DNA from: Candidatus Woesearchaeota archaeon
GTDB lineage: Archaea > Nanobdellota > Nanobdellia > Woesearchaeales > UBA10200
NCBI GenBank assembly: GCA_018302185.1
Contig: JAGVZX010000111.1
Coordinates: forward strand, 1-7,258
DNA length: 7,258 nucleotides
Reading direction: 5' to 3'
This document shows, piece by piece, positions 4,501 through 7,258 of the stretch. The translations under genes and the position numbers were made by a program. Positions within the stretch are counted from its first letter, which is position 1. Each line of letters opens with the position of its first letter. Under the pieces are notes generated by a model. The model was not told the DNA's origin. It did no database searches and was given only the letters and a program-made list of their open reading frames with translations.

Positions 4501-7258
4501 TTCTTCAATAATTTCACAGGATTAAGCGATGGAACATACTATGTTAATTCAACATCATATGATAATCTTATGAACATGAATTATACAGAGACAAGAACAA
4601 TCATAATAAATACAAACCAAGCGCCATCTGCCCCAACATTAAATTCTCCAGCAAACGCATCAACAGATACTGCAACATTTAGCTTGTTGAATGTGACAGT
4701 AACAGATCCTGAAGCAGATGCAATGAATGTCTCTATCTATGGAGACAACACAACTTCAGCATCATCTCTCCTCGCTTACTTTCAGAATGTTGCAAATGGC
4801 TCAACTCTAACTTACAACTGGGCAGCACCAACAGCTAGCCATATTTTTGGAAGCGATCCTTCATTAGTAGGTTATTGGAATTTTGATAAGAATGCTTCAG
4901 ACTTTTCTGGAGATGATAATCATGGCACATTAGTGGGAGGAGCTATACTCAATACTACAAAAGGTAAGTTTGGCGGAGCATTGGACCTTAATGGTAATGG
5001 ACAATATGTTAATGTAAGTGATAGTGCAGAATTAGGAGTTTATACTAATTTCACAGTTTCTATGTGGCTTTATGATAAGTCAACTACTAATGATAGGATT
5101 TTAGAGAAAGGTAATGCTTATTTTATTGCGAACGATATGGGTGAGGACTTGTGTGCTCTTGGTCGATGGCAATTTTTCGTAAAAGTATCTTCTACTATTT
5201 ATTGTGTTGGCAGCCCATTTGCTCATAATACAAACCAGTGGTATCATGTAGTGGGAGTTAAAAATGATAGTCATATCTCTATATTCATTGATGGGATCCT
5301 TGAGAATAGCCTCCCCATGTCTGAAACCATAAATGATAATAATCTTGCTCTGATAATTGGAGGAGATGATGAAGTTACAAAATTTAATGGTACTATAGAT
5401 GATGTTGCTATCTTTAACAGGACATTATCTGCAACTGAAATTTTTGATCTATATAAATTAAAAAACCAGACATATCACTGGAAAGCAACGGCAGATGATG
5501 GCACGACCACAACAACATCTGCAACAAATCAGTTTATTTTAGCAAACCCAGCTCCAAATATTCCGATATTAAATTCTCCGGCAAATTCAACAACTGATAC
5601 TGCAACGTTTAGATTACTTAATATTACAGTGTCAGATCCTGATGGTGACGGAATGAGTGTTTCTATCTACGGGGATAATACTACTTCTGCTGGGCAGTTA
5701 CTAGCTTATTCTCTCGGCGTAGCAAATGCGACAACATTGACATATAATTGGACCTCTCCTACGATAGGGCAGATGTTTGGAAGCGATCCTTCATTAGTCG
5801 GTTACTGGAATCTAGATAAGAATACTTTTGATTTTTCTGGAGATGAGAATCATGGTGTATTAGTCGGAGGAGCCACCATAAATACTACAAGAGGCAAATT
5901 TGGAGGAGCTTTAGATCTTAGCGGTACTGATCAATATATTAGTGTAGCAGATAGTGTAGAATTAGGTGTTGTAAATAATTTTACAGTTTCTATGTGGCTT
6001 TATGATAAGTCAGCTACTAATGATAGGATTTTGGAGAAAGGAGATGGTTACTTTTTCATGGATAATATCAATGCTATCGGAACTTGTAGTACTGGCGATT
6101 GGGAAATGCTAGTGAAAAAATCCAATACTAACTATTGTGTCGGAAGTGCTTCTGCCCACGCTCAAAACCAATGGTATCATGTAGTAGGAAGAAAGAACGA
6201 TACACACATCTCCCTATTTGTTAATGGTGTGCATGAAAGCAGTGTTGCCCTTTCTGGAAACATTGATGATGATAATTTGGCCCTGATAATAGGAGGTGAT
6301 GATTCTGGTATAGAGTTCAATGGCGTAATGGATGACATAGCAATATTTAACAGGAGTTTATCAAATTCTGAAATATTAGATCTCTACAGGCTTCAAAATG
6401 CAACATATTACTGGAAAGCAACAGCAGATGATGGCTCTCTCTCAACAACTTCTGCAACTAACCAGTTTACAGTCGGCGCAACTCCAAACCAAGCGCCAAG
6501 TGCTCCAACATTAAATTCTCCTACAAACGCAACAACAGTTTCAACAAATCCTTCTTTAAGGCTTCTCAACATTACTGTCTCAGATGCTGAAGCAGATGCG
6601 ATGAATGTCTCTATCTATGGTGATAATTCTTCTGCCTCTAACTTAATAGCTTTTTTCAGCAATGTTGCAAACGGAACAACTCTAACATATAATTTTACGT
6701 CATTGCCTGTAGGCGCACTTTATTCCACTGACACAAATTTAGTAGGCTATTGGAGGATGGATAAAAATGTCTCTGATTTTTCAGGCAGAAATCAGAATGG
6801 CGCACTATATGGCAATGCATTCATAAATACAACAGGCGGATATTTAGGAGGCGGATTGCAATTAGACGGCACAGGCGATTATTCAGACCTTACTCTTGCT
6901 GCAGGCGCTGGAACATCAGTAAACACGGCAACCCTGATTGCATGGGTCAAACCTAGTACTCTAGGAAATTATAGGCCAATAATACAAACCCGTGCAGGTG
7001 GAGGAAATAGAGGACTATCATTAAGCAGCGCATCAGGAAATCCTGTGACATTTTCTTGGGATGATGTCTCTAATGAATGGGATGCAGCAACTGGATTAAC
7101 ATTGAGTACAGGAAAATGGTATTTCACTGCAGCAGTCATAAGCTCAGGCGGAGTGACTCTGTATCTAGGAAACCTAGACGGAACACTTTCAACATATACA
7201 GATGCAAACTCAAATGCAGCTAAGACAATAGAAGGTTTGTGGTATATTGGACGAGACA
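1465..7258 (+). CDS. Giant multi-LamG/FN3-like cell-surface protein (3' end outside window)
   Basis: The frame is open without a stop from 1456 to the right edge and gives at least 1931 codons from ATG 1465 (all residue numbers here count from it). That ATG has no good Shine-Dalgarno and overlaps the upstream frame by 44 bases, so the true start is probably ATG 1143, reached through the frame switch. Order: completion of the first beta domain (1-28); a Lys/Glu-rich linker (29-72); a beta-rich region with TLTLPKTGEVNAVLKC and C159/C169 (133-205); a module from YVRVVFESTLTSQNDITVY to FDHIIDP (232-321); then repeats M1 324-642, M2 643-949, a plain Ig-like domain 950-1050, M3 1051-1360, M4 1361-1672 and M5 1673 onward. 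Each repeat contains a LamG jellyroll with the hallmarks LVGYW, GGALxLDG, QWYHV and FNGTIDD-x-IFNR-LS-x-EI. No catalytic residues are evident. The protein should sit outside the membrane as an adhesin or surface-layer-associated protein; the ligand is unknown. Confidence 0.9.
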   Translation, partial: MSAQTSTSNITLDFKINDSQVYITTLTYEREKKPEEETKEDKEEVVKNIEIRLQDKAEKPLGKYKITKKQNKHRLELSTKEEQTLVGRFVTLDADQAAKPEGKVIVEGISEIPQGYTAKFDDIADKRIKTKVFAAESLTFENATLTLPKTGEVNAVLKCDDFDVTSFTCSKWRKTEIPFVDSGDSITFTVTSFSGYAGGFINITKADHLDANKNVISNIFEQAKALDGVWTETIPADDYVRVVFESTLTSQNDITVYPRTVSGNPKIKIYEQDGTQVIAEFTSLNDNVYNKVYLTSLSGTQDTFDLFVYDGSLEFDHIIDPNNPPNAPTLNAPANNSIAKPGFRLLNLTVTDPEGDLMNVSIYGNNLSASKLIAYLENIANGTTLTYNWTAPTASSLYLADRSIGSYYPFDFNASDSAKGLTGTLSGNAFINKSAGKLGGALQLDGTLDYVEVAADQSFNFSATNNFTVAAWIYSVGSLNLASIAGKWDGNQGGRQWRFGTETSKLYLAISNDGFTYSQQTDPTTLLADRWYHVAATWDNGAYGIYVNGIKTSSGTSGVTSLLKSSTRNLCIGGVDGTNSDTCDVSQEFNGTIDELILLNRSLSAGEILNLYRLGDGTYHWKATADDGASSTTSATNQFNVENTPPYLPTLNSPADATFSSDTFRLLNVTVSDYDSDIMNVSIYASNTTAANDLVSTTKNAASGTEITYNLTALPISTLFPNDPALVGYWKLDNNGTDTTGINNATTILGNPVFNSSGGKIGGSYKFDAVGDYINIPASASLNITTGKVTLAAWINVVNDAGYKEVILKRSGNPTQYALRIDPNEKLVFFWYNGGWRQPASPSAVPTGQWIHVAGTRDDTTNTVVLYVNGVNVTTDTSITQDMIPNNINVWLGSAFNGDIDEAVIFNRILSQAEILKIYKLGNETYYWKTIADDGTAINTSATKQFTVGADTIPPLISFVAPTPSNGSSVSQNYIEANITSSDPSGIATSGITIFLYNSGGVVSQPTSSTSPFFNNFTGLSDGTYYVNSTSYDNLMNMNYTETRTIIINTNQAPSAPTLNSPANASTDTATFSLLNVTVTDPEADAMNVSIYGDNTTSASSLLAYFQNVANGSTLTYNWAAPTASHIFGSDPSLVGYWNFDKNASDFSGDDNHGTLVGGAILNTTKGKFGGALDLNGNGQYVNVSDSAELGVYTNFTVSMWLYDKSTTNDRILEKGNAYFIANDMGEDLCALGRWQFFVKVSSTIYCVGSPFAHNTNQWYHVVGVKNDSHISIFIDGILENSLPMSETINDNNLALIIGGDDEVTKFNGTIDDVAIFNRTLSATEIFDLYKLKNQTYHWKATADDGTTTTTSATNQFILANPAPNIPILNSPANSTTDTATFRLLNITVSDPDGDGMSVSIYGDNTTSAGQLLAYSLGVANATTLTYNWTSPTIGQMFGSDPSLVGYWNLDKNTFDFSGDENHGVLVGGATINTTRGKFGGALDLSGTDQYISVADSVELGVVNNFTVSMWLYDKSATNDRILEKGDGYFFMDNINAIGTCSTGDWEMLVKKSNTNYCVGSASAHAQNQWYHVVGRKNDTHISLFVNGVHESSVALSGNIDDDNLALIIGGDDSGIEFNGVMDDIAIFNRSLSNSEILDLYRLQNATYYWKATADDGSLSTTSATNQFTVGATPNQAPSAPTLNSPTNATTVSTNPSLRLLNITVSDAEADAMNVSIYGDNSSASNLIAFFSNVANGTTLTYNFTSLPVGALYSTDTNLVGYWRMDKNVSDFSGRNQNGALYGNAFINTTGGYLGGGLQLDGTGDYSDLTLAAGAGTSVNTATLIAWVKPSTLGNYRPIIQTRAGGGNRGLSLSSASGNPVTFSWDDVSNEWDAATGLTLSTGKWYFTAAVISSGGVTLYLGNLDGTLSTYTDANSNAAKTIEGLWYIGRD
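2434..3390 (+). repeat. Repeat module M1: FN3-like domain with nested LamG domain
   Basis: Residues 324-642. The first FN3-like half (PPNAPTLNAP, RLLNLTVTDPEGDLMNVSIYG, LTYNWTAP) covers 324-392. The LamG jellyroll covers about 397-612 and ends in FNGTIDELILLNRSLSAGEI. The second half (TYHWKATADDG, TTSATNQF) covers 613-642. The two halves sum to about 98 residues, the size of one FN3 domain. This copy has a divergent LamG opening (SIGSYYPFDFNASD instead of LVGYWxxDxN) and a cysteine pair, C571/C583. Confidence 0.75.
3391..4311 (+). repeat. Repeat module M2: FN3-like domain with nested LamG domain
   Basis: Residues 643-949. The scaffold pieces are LPTLNSPAD, RLLNVTVSDYDSDIMNVSIYA and ITYNLTALP, then TYYWKTIADDG and TSATKQFTV. 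The LamG core spans about 720-919 (LVGYWKLDNNGTD, VTLAAWINV, QWIHVAGTRDD, LYVNGVNV, FNGDIDEAVIFNRILSQAEI). This LamG lacks cysteines and is clearly different in sequence from those of M3 and M4. Confidence 0.75.
4312..4614 (+). other. Single Ig-like domain between modules M2 and M3
   Basis: Residues 950-1050 (PPLISFVAPTPSNGSSV, YIEANITSSDPSGI, ITIFLYNSGG, NFTGLSDGTYYVNSTSYD, TETRTIIIN) form an uninterrupted beta sandwich of about 100 residues, of the bacterial/archaeal Ig-like type often found in surface proteins. It differs from the split scaffold of the repeats, has no LamG insert, and occurs only once in the visible part. Confidence 0.7.
4615..5544 (+). repeat. Repeat module M3: FN3-like domain with nested LamG; duplicate of M4
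   Basis: Residues 1051-1360. The scaffold is APTLNSPANAS, LLNVTVTDPEADAMNVSIYG and LTYNWAAP, with TYHWKATADDG and TTSATNQF after the LamG. The LamG spans about 1128-1330 (LVGYWNFDKN, GGALDLNG, VSMWLYDKS, NQWYHVVGVKND, IIGGDD, FNGTIDDVAIFNRTLSATEI). Cysteines C1230 and C1247 are positioned like C1541 and C1558 of M4. It lies exactly 930 bases before the matching parts of M4. Confidence 0.8.
5545..6480 (+). repeat. Repeat module M4: FN3-like domain with nested LamG; duplicate of M3
   Basis: Residues 1361-1672. The LamG spans about 1438-1641. Its first 89 residues, compared ungapped with M3, are identical at about 71 positions by eye. Near-identical DNA survives as well: 5983-6032 matches 5053-5102 with a single mismatch in 50 bases. 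The scaffold copy has MSVSIYG where the other four have MNVSIY, losing that Asn sequon. Confidence 0.8.
6481..7258 (+). repeat. Repeat module M5: FN3-like domain with nested LamG, cut by the window edge
   Basis: Residues 1673-1931. The first scaffold half is complete and very like that of M3 (QAPSAPTLNSP, LLNITVSDAEADAMNVSIYG, LTYNFTSLP). The LamG starts near 1753 (LVGYWRMDKNVSDFSG, GGLQLDGTGDY) and then follows its own course (LIAWVKPSTLGNYRP, KWYFTAAVISSGGV, LYLGNLDG, GLWYIGRD), unlike M3/M4. The second scaffold half lies beyond 7258. Confidence 0.7.

Noticed and set aside
2434..7258. Regular repeats considered as a CRISPR array or mobile-element repeats
   Set aside because: The repeat unit is about 920-960 bases, in frame and protein-coding, with LamG/FN3 motifs in every copy. 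There are no short identical direct repeats with unique spacers.

Overview
The window reads as a piece of an archaeal genome, most likely a DPANN lineage of the Woesearchaeota/Pacearchaeota type. The grounds are A+T-rich DNA, a textbook archaeal TATA box about 25 bp ahead of a very short leader, a GAGGGTG-type Shine-Dalgarno, and a huge Asn/Ser/Thr-rich LamG surface protein whose N-terminal region resembles modules I remember from large DPANN surface proteins. The lineage is an inference; no marker gene is present. All genes lie on the + strand.

Layout. Bases 3-122 are the last 39 codons of a gene entering from the left. Bases 123-248 hold a promoter and ribosome-binding site for a 238-residue, seven-helix membrane protein of unknown function (249-965). 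Bases 966-1142 are a short spacer. From 1143 to the end of the window lies what is probably one giant surface-protein gene, broken in the sequence as given: a 121-codon reading frame (1143-1508) carries the membrane anchor and the first part of a beta-rich domain, and a second frame (ATG at 1465, open through 7258, at least 1931 codons) carries the rest. The switch needs +1 or -2 bases within 1456-1505.

The giant protein would be a cell-surface protein of at least about 2040 residues: N-terminal transmembrane anchor, beta-rich domain, Lys/Glu-rich linker, a beta-rich module ending in FDHIIDP, then five copies of a repeat of about 310-320 residues. Within each repeat a LamG (concanavalin A-like) domain seems to be inserted into an FN3/Ig-like domain, with the FN3 strands split around it. 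One plain Ig-like domain sits between copies 2 and 3, and copy 5 runs off the right edge. Copies 3 and 4 are a comparatively recent tandem duplication. Likely roles are adhesion or glycan binding at the surface, but no specific ligand can be read from the sequence.

The seven-helix gene has its own promoter and no visible functional link to the surface protein beyond adjacency. No RNA genes, CRISPR arrays, insertion sequences or attachment sites were seen.
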